DNA from: Streptomyces sp. Ncost-T10-10d
GTDB taxonomy: Bacteria; Actinomycetota; Actinomycetes; Streptomycetales; Streptomycetaceae
Length of the DNA stretch: 50,947 bases
NCBI RefSeq assembly: GCF_900091955.1
Contig: NZ_FMDF01000214.1
Location: 1-50,947 of the forward strand
Direction: 5' to 3'
Under the pieces are notes generated by a model. It saw nothing but the letters and a program-made list of their open reading frames with translations, did not search any database and was not told the DNA's origin. Shown here piece by piece: positions 41,544-50,102 of the stretch. The stretch's first letter is position 1. The number at the start of each line of letters is the position of its first letter. Position numbers and translations under genes: made by a program.

Positions 41544-44286
41544 GGGTCAGGGTGTCGGTCGTCGACTTGGCGACGGCGTTCGTCCCGAAGGACCAGCCGA
41601 GCAGTTCACCGTTGACCCATTTGTCGGTCTGATCGGTGTAGTGCGCGCTGAACGCGTGCCCGGAAGCGCCGGTGAGGTTGATCCAGCGGGACTTGTCCCA
41701 GTCCTCCAGGTTGACGACCATCCGCATGGACGGCACCCAGACGACCTCGTAGCCGCCCGCCGCGTTCCAGCCGGTGGCGTTCACCGCGGCCTCGCCGCCG
41801 CCGAGGTCCCACGGACCGCGGTTGAGGATCCGCTGGAGCAGACCGGGACCCTCGGTGCCGAGGGTCTGGTTCTTCAGGGTCAGCTGGTGCAGCCGGCCCC
41901 AGCTCCAGGTGGTGATGTCCTTGCCGAGCTTGGCGGTCAGCTCCCAGCGGGCGTCCTCCATGGCGCGGGCGAAGAGTTCGTCCCGGTTCTCGGTCGCCTC
42001 GTCCCGTCCGCTCGCCCGCGACTTCCACCAGTCGCTGTTCTGGTCGTCCATCAGGTCGGCGACGACCTGGTACCAGCGGTCACCGCCGTCCGGCTGTGCC
42101 GTGTCCGCGTCGCGCCGGCCGCACTCGCGCACCAGCTTGCCCTGCTCGTCGACCGGGCCCGAGCTGTCGGCTCGGGGCACATTGAGGCACTCGCCCTCGA
42201 CCCGCAGCTCCTTGGGCAGCTTGTCGCCGAAGGCCAGCTTGAGGATGTTGCGCCAGACCGCGTTGAAGTACGCGGCCGCGGCCGAGTCGGGCTCCTGGGT
42301 GTAGTCCCAGCCCTCCAGGAGCTTCTGTGCCTCGCGGACGCTCTTGTCCGAGACATTGATCTTCATCAGCTCGGGCACCAGCAGCGCGGCGATCTCGCTG
42401 GTGTTGTCCATCTGCATCTTCTGCATGTCTTCGGTCGAGATCTTCCCGCCGCCCTTGATCTTCGACTCGATGAGGTCGCTGATCCGCTGGCTGCGGGTGC
42501 CGTAGCCCCAGTCCTTGGTGAGCAGGTGGGAGTACTTCTCCTCGTCGATGACGGCCTGGTTGGCGGTGACGATGTAGCCGCGCTTCGGGTCGTACTCGTA
42601 GGGCAGCTCGTCGAACGGGACCGGGTCCTTCTTCCAGCCGTAGGCCGAGGACCAGCCGGGGCTGGGCATCGTGCCGTCGCCCTGGAGGCGGACCGGGATC
42701 TTTCCAGGCGCCTGGTAGCCGATGTGGCCCTTGGTGTCGGCGTAGATCAGGTTCTGCGAGGGAACCTCGAAGTGCTCGGCCGCCTTGCGGAAGGACGGGA
42801 AGTCCTTGGCCCGGTTGAGCTCGAAGACCGCGTCCATGGACTTGCCGGGTTCCAGCGCGGTCCACTTCAGGGCGACCGCGTAGCCGTCGGCCCGGTCCGG
42901 AGCCGCGTTGGCGACGGGGGCCTTCTGGCCGACCTTCTCCAGCTCGCTGCTGCGGTCGGAGACCAGCGGACCGTTGTTGGTCTCGCGGATGGTGATCTCC
43001 CGGCTCTTGCCGCCCGCGACCTTGATGGTCTCCTTGCGGACGGTGAACGGCTTGACCTTGCCGTCGTAGAGATAGCCGTCGGTGGAGACCTTCTCCAGGA
43101 AGAGGTCGGTGACGTCCGCGCCGAGGTTGGTGAAGCCCCAGGCGATGTCCTGGTTGTGGCCGATTATCACGCCGGGCATGCCGGAGAAGGTGTAGCCGGC
43201 GGTGTCGTACCGGCACTTCGCCGTGATCTCCCGGCAGTGCAGCCCCATCTGGTACCAGAGCGAGGGCAGCTGCGGCGCCAGGTGCGGGTCGTTGGCGAGC
43301 AGCGGCTTGCCGGTCGTCGTGTAGTCGCCGGAGACCACCCAGGAGTTGGACCCGATGCCGCTGCCGTTCGGGCCGAGCAGCGCCGGAATCTGGTCGAGCG
43401 TGTCGGAGAGCGAGGAGAGCTGGGTGTTCACGCCCTCGGTGGCGCCCTGCACGGTGTCCGAGCCGAGGCCGGACGACGACGGCGTCGCGTCCGGGTCGAA
43501 CTTCCCGGTGACCGAGGAGATCGCACCCCCGTCGACGATCGGCTTGTGCTTCTTGTACGGGTAGGGCGGGTAGAGGTCCTCGATCTGCTTCGCGTCGAGC
43601 CTGCTGGTCATCAGCGAGCGGTCGATCTCGTCCTGCATGTTGCCGCGCAGGTCCCAGGCCATGGCCTTGAGCCAGGCGACCGAGTCGACCGGGGTCCACT
43701 CGGCCGGCTTGTAGTCGTTGGTGAGACCGAGGGCGGCGTACTCGACGGAGATGTCCTTGCCGTCGCGCCCCTTGAGGTAGGCGTTCACGCCGTCCGCGTA
43801 CGCCTGGAGGTTCTTCTTGGTGTCCGCGGACAGGACGTTGTCGTACTCCTCCTGCGCGACCTTGCGCCAGCCGAGCGTGCGCAGGAAGGAGTCCGTCTCG
43901 ACCTGTCCGGAGCCGAACATCTCGGAGAGCCTGCCCGCCGTCATGTGGCGGCGGACGTCCATCTCCCAGAAGCGGTCCTGCGCCTGCACGAAGCCCTGGG
44001 CGCGGAAGAGATCGGCATCGGAGTCCGCGTACAGCTGCGGGATTCCGTAGCTGTCGCGCTTGACGTCGACGTTGCCGTCGAGGCCGTCGAGCTTGATGGA
44101 ACCGGTCGTCTGCGGGTACGAGGCCCGCACGGTGGATACGGACCAGAACGCGCCGTAACCGATACCCGCGACAAGCGCCAGCACCAGAACGATCACGATC
44201 AGGCGGGCACGTCGCCCCTTCTTCCTGCCGGTCTTCCCACCGGCGGAACCGGTGGTGCCGGAAGAGGCGGTTGTGTTGGCGGGCAT
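41533..44286 (-). CDS. Penicillin acylase family N-terminal nucleophile hydrolase
   Basis: This 917-residue protein is a single-chain precursor of an Ntn hydrolase that cleaves amide bonds such as those of acyl-homoserine lactones, penicillins or lipopeptides. It has a basic N-terminus (GRKKGRRAR) and one membrane helix (about 28-48), so it is anchored outside the membrane. The alpha-subunit-like part has QDRFWEMDVRRH. The autoproteolytic nucleophile is Ser in GIGSNSWVVSG, followed by GKPLLANDPHL, and the beta part ends with GWSFGTNA. The ATG at 44286 has AAGGA five bases upstream. All self-cleavage residues seem intact; the natural substrate is unknown. Confidence 0.92.
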   Translation of the reverse strand: MPANTTASSGTTGSAGGKTGRKKGRRARLIVIVLVLALVAGIGYGAFWSVSTVRASYPQTTGSIKLDGLDGNVDVKRDSYGIPQLYADSDADLFRAQGFVQAQDRFWEMDVRRHMTAGRLSEMFGSGQVETDSFLRTLGWRKVAQEEYDNVLSADTKKNLQAYADGVNAYLKGRDGKDISVEYAALGLTNDYKPAEWTPVDSVAWLKAMAWDLRGNMQDEIDRSLMTSRLDAKQIEDLYPPYPYKKHKPIVDGGAISSVTGKFDPDATPSSSGLGSDTVQGATEGVNTQLSSLSDTLDQIPALLGPNGSGIGSNSWVVSGDYTTTGKPLLANDPHLAPQLPSLWYQMGLHCREITAKCRYDTAGYTFSGMPGVIIGHNQDIAWGFTNLGADVTDLFLEKVSTDGYLYDGKVKPFTVRKETIKVAGGKSREITIRETNNGPLVSDRSSELEKVGQKAPVANAAPDRADGYAVALKWTALEPGKSMDAVFELNRAKDFPSFRKAAEHFEVPSQNLIYADTKGHIGYQAPGKIPVRLQGDGTMPSPGWSSAYGWKKDPVPFDELPYEYDPKRGYIVTANQAVIDEEKYSHLLTKDWGYGTRSQRISDLIESKIKGGGKISTEDMQKMQMDNTSEIAALLVPELMKINVSDKSVREAQKLLEGWDYTQEPDSAAAAYFNAVWRNILKLAFGDKLPKELRVEGECLNVPRADSSGPVDEQGKLVRECGRRDADTAQPDGGDRWYQVVADLMDDQNSDWWKSRASGRDEATENRDELFARAMEDARWELTAKLGKDITTWSWGRLHQLTLKNQTLGTEGPGLLQRILNRGPWDLGGGEAAVNATGWNAAGGYEVVWVPSMRMVVNLEDWDKSRWINLTGASGHAFSAHYTDQTDKWVNGELLGWSFGTNAVAKSTTDTLTLKP

Positions 44287-44515
44287 CGCTGTCCTTCGAG
44301 GGGCAGGTGGTCCTGGGAGTGCAGGAGCAACCATAGGCGCAGCGCCCCGGCGGCTCTGACGCGGCATCGGCATCGTTCGCATTGCGCAGCGATCGTACGA
44401 ATGCTCGACCGCGTCAAGAAAACGTTAAAGATTAGGTAAGGTAACGAAGTACCGGCCACCATCGGCCGATGCCGAGGGTCGAATTCGGCAGGCGTACGCA
44501 GGGAAGGAACGGCCA

Positions 44516-46114
44516 CTGACTGTCCACACGCTCAACGAACTCCTGCTCGTCTGCTCACTCGTCCTGCTCGTCGCCGTGGCGGCGGTGCGCGTCTCCTCCC
44601 GCAGCGGGCTCCCCAGCCTGCTCCTGTACCTCGGCATCGGGGTCGTCATGGGGCAGGACGGCATCTTCGACGTCAAGTTCAACAATGCGGAACTGACTCA
44701 GGTGATCGGCTATGCCGCACTGGTCGTGATCCTCGCCGAGGGTGGCCTGGGCACGAAGTGGAAAGAGATCAAGCCCGCGCTGCCGGCCGCCGCGATGCTC
44801 TCGACCGTCGGCGTCGCGGTGAGCGTCGGCGTCACCGCGGCCGGGGCGCACTACCTGGTCGGCCTGGACTGGCGGCAGGCGCTGATCATCGGCGCGGTCG
44901 TCTCGTCGACGGACGCCGCCGCGGTCTTCTCCGTGCTGCGCAAGGTGCCGCTCCCCGCCCGGGTCACCGGTGTGCTGGAGGCCGAGTCCGGCTTCAACGA
45001 CGCCCCCGTCGTGATCCTGGTGGTGGCCTTCTCGACCAGGGGACCGGTGGAGCACTGGTACGTACTGCTCGGTGAGATAGCCCTGGAGCTCGCGATCGGT
45101 GCGGCCGTCGGTCTCGCCGTCGGCTGGCTCGGCTCCTTCGGACTGCGTCATGTGGCGCTGCCCGCGTCCGGTCTGTATCCGATCGCCGTGATGGCGATCG
45201 CGGTGTCCGCGTACGCGGCCGGCGCCCTGGCCCACGGCAGTGGCTTCCTCGCCGTCTATCTGGCCGCGATGATCCTCGGCAACGCCAAACTGCCGCACTG
45301 GCCCGCCACCCGCGGCTTCGCCGACGGGCTCGGCTGGCTGGCCCAGATCGGCATGTTCGTGCTGCTCGGACTCCTGGTCACCCCGCACGATCTGTACGAC
45401 GACTTCTGGCCCGCGGTCATCGTGGGACTGGTACTTACCGTGGTGGCACGTCCGCTGGAGGTCTTCATCTCGCTGGTGCCGTACCGGCTGCCCTGGCAGG
45501 AGAAGGCCTTCATGTCCTGGGCGGGGCTGCGCGGAGCCGTACCCATCATCCTGGCGACGATTCCGATGGTGTCCGGAATCGAGGGATCCACCCGGGTCTT
45601 CAACATCGTCTTCGTGCTCGTCGTCGTCTACACCCTCATCCAGGGGCCGACCCTGCCCTGGGCTGCGAAGGCCCTGAAGATCGCCGACGACCCGGCCGAG
45701 GCCGCCGACCTGGGCATCGAGTCGGCGCCGCTGGAGCGGCTGCGCGGCCACCTGCTGTCGGTGGCGATCCCCGGGAGGTCGAAGATGCACGGCGTGGAGG
45801 TCGGGGAGCTCCGGCTGCCCGCCGGGGCCGCGGTCACCCTGGTCGTACGGGACGAGAAGAGCTTCGTACCGGCGCCGTCGACCGTGCTGCGGCGCGGCGA
45901 CGAACTGCTGGTGGTCACCACCGACCCGGTGCGCGACGCGGCGGAGGAACGGCTGCGCGCGGTCGGCGAGGGCGGCAAGCTCGCGGGCTGGCTGGGGACG
46001 AGCGGCAGCGGTGGCAAGAGCCTCGCCGGGCCTCATGTGGCCCATGAGGTGGCGCACGCACTGAAGGCCGTGAAGAAGGCGGGGAAGACCGACGGGCCGA
46101 AAGCGCGCCACTGA
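44516..46114 (+). CDS. CPA1 (NhaP2-type) potassium/proton antiporter with C-terminal regulatory domain
   Basis: This 532-residue transporter exchanges K+ or Na+ for protons. About 13 helices include the ion-binding regions SSTDAAAVFSVLR and LEAESGFNDAPVVIL, typical of NhaP-type antiporters, and the SWAGLRGAVPI segment. A cytoplasmic TrkA-C-like domain follows (about 400-490: MHGVEVGELRLPAGAAVTLV... RRGDELLVV). Conserved sequence begins upstream of the first standard start: CTG at 44516 reads TVHTLNELLLVCSLVLLVA, with GGGAAGGA seven bases before it. The GTG at 44576 would remove the first helix. The gene is divergent from the penicillin acylase gene. Confidence 0.9.
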   Translation: MTVHTLNELLLVCSLVLLVAVAAVRVSSRSGLPSLLLYLGIGVVMGQDGIFDVKFNNAELTQVIGYAALVVILAEGGLGTKWKEIKPALPAAAMLSTVGVAVSVGVTAAGAHYLVGLDWRQALIIGAVVSSTDAAAVFSVLRKVPLPARVTGVLEAESGFNDAPVVILVVAFSTRGPVEHWYVLLGEIALELAIGAAVGLAVGWLGSFGLRHVALPASGLYPIAVMAIAVSAYAAGALAHGSGFLAVYLAAMILGNAKLPHWPATRGFADGLGWLAQIGMFVLLGLLVTPHDLYDDFWPAVIVGLVLTVVARPLEVFISLVPYRLPWQEKAFMSWAGLRGAVPIILATIPMVSGIEGSTRVFNIVFVLVVVYTLIQGPTLPWAAKALKIADDPAEAADLGIESAPLERLRGHLLSVAIPGRSKMHGVEVGELRLPAGAAVTLVVRDEKSFVPAPSTVLRRGDELLVVTTDPVRDAAEERLRAVGEGGKLAGWLGTSGSGGKSLAGPHVAHEVAHALKAVKKAGKTDGPKARH

Positions 46115-46461
46115 CAGGGCCACAGGGGCGGTGTGCTGCCGATCCGAGGCGGGGGTGGGCACCTTGCGCACAATCAGAGGTGTGCAAGGGCGTCCGCCTG
46201 TATCATGAAGGAAACCTGATCGGCCTCCGCAGTGGGGCCGGTCAACCCGATCGACCAACCCGAACGACCAACTCTGCCTGATGCAGAGCTGGCGCGACCG
46301 TATGGCGGTCGTGGCGTCCTCCGCCTCTGCTGAGCGCCCGGCATCTACCGCAGTTCCGCGCGAAGAGGACAGCTCTCGGCAGCACCCGCACGAGCCCGCA
46401 CCGACTGTGCCGGCCCGGACCTGCGGGAGCTCGGCCACCAGGCGGCAGAAAGGCATGGACC
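46115..46461. other. Intergenic region before the MFS gene
   Basis: It contains an inverted repeat CTTGCGCAC/GTGTGCAAG (46163-46171 and 46180-46188, one G-T mismatch) 48 bp after the antiporter stop. A small hairpin CTCTGC/GCAGAG lies near 46275-46290. No gene is convincing; the first hairpin may end the antiporter message, and the rest may be the leader of the MFS gene. Confidence 0.5.
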
Positions 46462-47748
46462 GTGGCGTCCACGGTCTCCGACCGCCCCGGTTACGGGCAG
46501 TTGCTGCGCACCCCCGGTGCGTGGACGTTTCTCCTGCCGGGCTTCGCCGCACGGCAGCCCTTCGCGATGCTGACGATCGGCATCGTGCTACTGGTTCAAC
46601 ACACCACCGGCTCTTACGGCAGCGCGGGCTCCGTCGCCGCCGTGACCGGTGTCTCCATGGCCCTGTTCGCACCGCAGACCGGCAAGCTCGCCGACCGTTT
46701 CGGCCAGCGCGCCGTGCTGCTGCCCGGTGTCCTGGTGCACGCGGCGTCCGTATCGGCACTGACGGCGCTGGCGCTGGCGGACGCGCCCCTGTGGGCCCTG
46801 TTCGCGGCGGCCGTGCCGACCGGTGCGTCCGTTCCGCAGATCGGGCCGATGGTACGGGCCCGCTGGGCGGCCGTACTGGGCGCGGCACCGGGCTGCAAGG
46901 CCTCACCGCTGATGTCCACCGCGGCCGCCTTCGAATCGGTGACGGACGAGTTCACCTTCGTCATCGGCCCGGTGCTCGCCACCGCACTGTGTACGGGAGT
47001 GCACCCGGCGGCCGGTCTGATCACGGAGGCCGGGCTGACCCTGGTCGGCGGACTGCTCTTCGCCGCGCAGCGCCGCACGCAGCCCGCGGTGCGCAGCACC
47101 GAGTCCGGCACCTCCCAGCGGCATGCGTCCGCCCTGTCCGTACCGGGTGTGCGGGTGCTCGCGGTGGCCTTCCTGGGCATCGGCGCGGTCTTCGGCGGCA
47201 TGCAGGTCTCGCTGACCGCCTTCGCCGAGGAGATCGGCCGGCCCGGGGCGAACGGTCTGCTGTACGGAGTCTTCGCGGCCGGCAACATGCTGGCCGGGAT
47301 CGCCTGCGGCGCCATCGCCTGGAAGAGCGGGCCGCGGCGGCGTCTGATCGTCGGGTACGCGGCGCTGACCCTGACCGCGTCCGGACTGTGGGCTGTGCAC
47401 TCCGTGCCCCTGCTGGCCGGGCTCGGACTGCTGGTCGGACTCTCCATCGCCCCGGCCCTGATCAGCGGCTACACGCTGGTCGAGGCGCTGGTGCCGGGGT
47501 CCGCCCGGACCGAGGCGTTCACCTGGCTGACGGGCTCGGTCGCCCTCGGCCAGGCGGCCGCGGTGACGGTCGCCGGGCGGCTCGCCGACGCCCACGGCGC
47601 GAGCACCGGTTTTGTGGTGCCGCTGGTGGGGACCGTACTGGCGCTGGTCACCCTGGTGGCACTGCGTTCGAGACTGACACCGGCCCGCGCGACCATCACG
47701 GCCGCACGCGGCGCGGTTCACCGTGATCCTGTCGCGGCCGGAGAGTGA
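46462..47748 (+). CDS. Major facilitator superfamily transporter
   Basis: This 428-residue protein has about twelve hydrophobic helices in two halves, with the A-type loop GKLADRFGQRAVLL between helices 2 and 3 and GPRRRLIVGY in the equivalent loop of the second half. It is most like actinobacterial efflux-type MFS proteins; the substrate is unknown. The GTG at 46462 was chosen, with AGAAAGG about ten bases upstream; the nearby ATG at 46454 is in another frame. It stands alone between the antiporter and fmdB. Confidence 0.9.
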   Translation: MASTVSDRPGYGQLLRTPGAWTFLLPGFAARQPFAMLTIGIVLLVQHTTGSYGSAGSVAAVTGVSMALFAPQTGKLADRFGQRAVLLPGVLVHAASVSALTALALADAPLWALFAAAVPTGASVPQIGPMVRARWAAVLGAAPGCKASPLMSTAAAFESVTDEFTFVIGPVLATALCTGVHPAAGLITEAGLTLVGGLLFAAQRRTQPAVRSTESGTSQRHASALSVPGVRVLAVAFLGIGAVFGGMQVSLTAFAEEIGRPGANGLLYGVFAAGNMLAGIACGAIAWKSGPRRRLIVGYAALTLTASGLWAVHSVPLLAGLGLLVGLSIAPALISGYTLVEALVPGSARTEAFTWLTGSVALGQAAAVTVAGRLADAHGASTGFVVPLVGTVLALVTLVALRSRLTPARATITAARGAVHRDPVAAGE

Positions 47749-47924
47749 CGATTCATGCGCTCGCATCAGCGGAATACGTCAGGGTGACTCCTCCGCCACA
47801 TAATGTGGCAGCTTTTCACTCAGGCCGGCGGCCCTCATGACGGCCAAGCCCTGACCGCTGCCCTCCGGGCAGGTGACAGACATTACTGCAAGCAGCGGCC
47901 CGTAGCGGCTACCATGGACGACTG

Positions 47925-47951
47925 TTAGCACTCATCGAGTGAGAGTGCCAG
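47925..47951 (+). promoter_or_regulatory. CIRCE-like element (HrcA operator) in the fmdB leader
   Basis: TTAGCACTC-N9-GAGTGCCAG has the exact CIRCE layout. The left arm is a full match to TTAGCACTC, and the right arm matches GAGTGCTAA in seven of nine bases counting G-C and terminal substitutions generously (GAGTGC is perfect). It lies just downstream of a possible -10 TACCAT (47910-47915), and its end overlaps the ribosome binding site AGGAGG, as in groES leaders. Confidence 0.65.
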
Positions 47952-47962
47952 GAGGAAGACAA

Positions 47963-48313
47963 GTGCCGACCTATCAGTACCAGTGCACCGAATGTGGCGA
48001 GGGCCTCGAGGCGGTGCAGAAGTTCACCGATGACGCCCTGACCGTGTGCCCGAACTGCGAAGGACGCCTGAAGAAGGTGTTCTCGGCGGTCGGCATTGTC
48101 TTCAAGGGTTCCGGTTTCTACCGGAACGACAGCCGTGGCTCCTCGTCGAGCAGCACGCCGGCGTCGGCCTCGGCGAAGGCGTCCGGTTCCGCTTCGTCCG
48201 ATTCGTCGACGGGGTCGGGTTCGGGTTCGGGTTCGGACACGAAGTCGTCCGCTTCCTCCTCGTCCGCCGCGTCTTCTTCGTCGTCCTCGACGAGCGGCAC
48301 GTCGGCCGCCTGA
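47963..48313 (+). CDS. FmdB-type zinc-ribbon protein with a Ser-rich tail
   Basis: This 116-residue protein starts with the FmdB/Zn-ribbon_8 domain: PTYQYQCTECGEGLEAVQKF, then CPNCEGRLKKVFSAVGIVFK and GSGFYRND. The four cysteines (CxxC...CxxC) should bind zinc. The C-terminal half is almost all Ser, Gly, Ala and Thr (SSSSTPASASAKASGSASSD) and must be disordered. FmdB proteins are small regulators of unclear mechanism. The start is a GTG at 47963 after the strong AGGAGGAAG. The CIRCE-like element just upstream suggests heat-shock control by HrcA. Confidence 0.9.
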   Translation: MPTYQYQCTECGEGLEAVQKFTDDALTVCPNCEGRLKKVFSAVGIVFKGSGFYRNDSRGSSSSSTPASASAKASGSASSDSSTGSGSGSGSDTKSSASSSSAASSSSSSTSGTSAA

Positions 48314-48329
48314 GCCGAACCGCACTTCC

Positions 48330-48366
48330 CCGAGGACCCCACCGATCCGTTCGGCGGGGTCCTCGG
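48330..48366 (+). terminator. Terminator of fmdB
   Basis: CCGAGGACCCC (48330-48340) pairs perfectly with GGGGTCCTCGG (48356-48366) around a 15-base loop, 17 bases after the stop and 29 bases before the next gene. It may attenuate rather than stop transcription into the MTA phosphorylase gene. Confidence 0.75.
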
Positions 48367-48394
48367 CGTTTTCCCGCGCCGCTAGTGTGATCGC

Positions 48395-49228
48395 ATGGTG
48401 AACGCAGAGATCGGTGTCATCGGCGGCTCGGGCTTGTACTCCTTCCTGGAGGACGTCACGGAGGTGCGTGTGGACACCCCGTACGGACAGCCGAGCGACT
48501 CCCTGTTCCTCGGCGAGGTCGGCGGCCGCCGGGTCGCCTTCCTGCCCCGCCACGGACGCGGCCACCATCTGCCGCCGCACCGCATCAACTACCGGGCCAA
48601 CCTGTGGGCGCTGCGCTCCGTCGGCGTACGTCAGGTGCTCGGCCCGTGCGCGGTGGGCGGCCTGCGTCCGGAGTACGGGCCGGGCACCCTGCTCGTGCCC
48701 GACCAGCTGGTGGACCGCACCAAGGCCCGGACGCAGACGTACTACGACGGGGAGATCCGGGCCGATGGCGCGGAGCCGAACGTCCTGCATCTGGGCTTCG
48801 CCGATCCGTACTGCCCCGATGGGCGCAGGGCCGCGCTGGCGGCGGCTCGCGCGAAGAGCTGGGAGCCGGTGGACGGCGGGACGCTGGTGGTGGTCGAGGG
48901 GCCGCGCTTCTCGACCCGGGCCGAATCGCGCTGGCATGCGGCGATGGGCTGGTCGGTGGTCGGGATGACCGGGCACCCGGAGGCGGTCCTCGCCCGTGAA
49001 CTGGGCCTCTGCTACACGACGATGACGCTGGTGACGGACCTCGACGCGGGCGCGGAGGCCGGGGAGGGCGTCTCGCACGGGGAGGTGCTGAAGGTGTTCG
49101 CGGCCAACGTGGACCGGCTGCGCGCGGTGCTCTTCGATCTGGTGGCCGCGCTGCCTGCGGAGGCGGACCGCGACTGCCCGTGCTCGCATGCGCTGGACGG
49201 GCTCGAGACGGGGATCGAGCTTCCTTAG
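48395..49228 (+). CDS. mtnP: S-methyl-5'-thioadenosine phosphorylase
   Basis: This 277-residue purine nucleoside phosphorylase (MTAP type) splits methylthioadenosine into adenine and methylthioribose-1-phosphate in methionine salvage. It starts MVNAEIGVIGGSGLYSF, the conserved phosphate-binding GGSG. LPRHGRGHHLPPHRINYRAN, the substrate region GTLVVVEGPRFSTRAES and GMTGHPEAVLARELGLCY follow, with the DLDAG segment near the end. The specificity region has no clear thioinosine signature, so MTA is the likely substrate. The ATG at 48395 lies after the fmdB terminator. Confidence 0.92.
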   Translation: MVNAEIGVIGGSGLYSFLEDVTEVRVDTPYGQPSDSLFLGEVGGRRVAFLPRHGRGHHLPPHRINYRANLWALRSVGVRQVLGPCAVGGLRPEYGPGTLLVPDQLVDRTKARTQTYYDGEIRADGAEPNVLHLGFADPYCPDGRRAALAAARAKSWEPVDGGTLVVVEGPRFSTRAESRWHAAMGWSVVGMTGHPEAVLARELGLCYTTMTLVTDLDAGAEAGEGVSHGEVLKVFAANVDRLRAVLFDLVAALPAEADRDCPCSHALDGLETGIELP

Positions 49229-49376
49229 CGGGGTGGGTGCGTGACGGTTGCGGCGTGGGTGGGTGACGGGGTTGTCCACAACGCCGGGGCCGTCCACAGG
49301 CCACGGCGGGAAACTCGTGGCTGGTGGATCGTGAGGGGTGTTCGTCCGAAACTCCTCACAGCAGGTGGTGTTGGCC

Positions 49377-49994
49377 ATGTTCCCGTCGTCCCAGTCGTTC
49401 CCGTCGTCCCCGTCGTTCCCGTCGTCCCCGTGTGTGCCCTCTGAACGATCCGCTCCGGCCATGGCTCCAGGGCCTCCGGCGTCGACTCCCCCGCCCTGTG
49501 GTGTGCCCGCGTTCGAGCCGTTGCGGGTGCGCGGAGGTGGTGGACACCGGCTGCGGCGGGCTCTGTGGCGGCAGCGTCGCGCACTGGCCGCCGGGCTGGC
49601 CCTGACGGCTGCCGCGCTGGCCGCGACGGGGCTGGGCGGGAACGGCGCGGGCGGCGATGCGGCGCATGGGGCAGGGGCGGGGGATACGGCCGGATCGGCG
49701 CCGGAGCGAGCGCGGCGGCCGGTCCCCTTGGTGTCCGCGCCGGTCCGGATCGCGGATGCGGGGACGGTGCGGCTGTTACGGCCGGGGGACCGCGTCGACG
49801 TGATCGCCGCCGAGGGGGCCGGAGCCGATGCCCGGGTGCTGGCGAAGGGCGCGCGGGTGGCAGATGTACCGCAGACCTCGGCCGAGGGCCCCGCGGAGGA
49901 CGGTGCGCTGATCGTGCTGTCAGTCCCCCGCGGCACGGCCGCATCGCTGGCCGGTGCGAGTATCTCGGCCAGGCTGGCGGTGACCCTGTGCTGA
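49377..49994 (+). CDS. SAF-domain RcpC/CpaB-like protein
   Basis: This protein of about 205 residues has a single N-terminal anchor (about 77-95: ALAAGLALTAAALAATGLGG). A C-terminal domain shows RRPVPLVSAPVRIADAGTV, LLRPGDRVDVIAAE and SVPRGTAASLAGASI, the pattern of SAF/RcpC domains of Flp pilus assembly proteins. It carries the second half of that family, and no other pilus gene is near. The ATG at 49377 was chosen (AGGTGG eight bases upstream); the first 54 bases after it are three 18-bp repeats encoding FPSS(Q/P)(S/C). Starts at 49461 (MAPGPP) or 49338 (GTG) are possible. Confidence 0.75.
   Translation: MFPSSQSFPSSPSFPSSPCVPSERSAPAMAPGPPASTPPPCGVPAFEPLRVRGGGGHRLRRALWRQRRALAAGLALTAAALAATGLGGNGAGGDAAHGAGAGDTAGSAPERARRPVPLVSAPVRIADAGTVRLLRPGDRVDVIAAEGAGADARVLAKGARVADVPQTSAEGPAEDGALIVLSVPRGTAASLAGASISARLAVTLC
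49380..49433 (+). repeat. Three 18-bp tandem repeats at the start of the SAF-domain gene
   Basis: Units of the TTCCCGTCGTCCCCGTCG type follow the start codon in phase, encoding FPSSQS, FPSSPS and FPSSPC. Copy-number change would keep the frame. Confidence 0.8.
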
Positions 49995-50059
49995 TGCGTA
50001 CTGATGAACCATCAAGTCACCGCACCAAAGGCGCAGATCGGGTGGTTCCATCGCTGACT

Positions 50060-50095
50060 GCCGTAAGTTGCGGAGGGGTTTGCTCCGCCTACGGC
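50060..50095 (+). terminator. Hairpin after the SAF-domain gene
   Basis: GCCGTA (50060-50065) pairs with TACGGC (50090-50095), and GCGGAG (50070-50075) with CTCCGC (50083-50088). It lies directly before the mscL remnant. Confidence 0.6.
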
Positions 50096-50102
50096 ACATG
50101 CG

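Noticed and set aside
44431..44450. DmdR1/IdeR-type iron box (TTAGGTAAGG) before the antiporter gene
   Set aside because: Only the left half resembles the TTAGGTTAGG consensus; the right half (TAACGAAGT) lacks the CACCTAA arm.
46281..47726. Long plus-strand frame overlapping the MFS gene
   Set aside because: Arg/Gly-rich shadow of the MFS reading frame, which shows twelve helices and the family loop motifs.
49377..49443. Plus-strand frame reading VPVVPVVPVV as a repeat protein
   Set aside because: It is the alternative frame of the FPSSPS repeats and ends at once; no start or downstream domain supports it.
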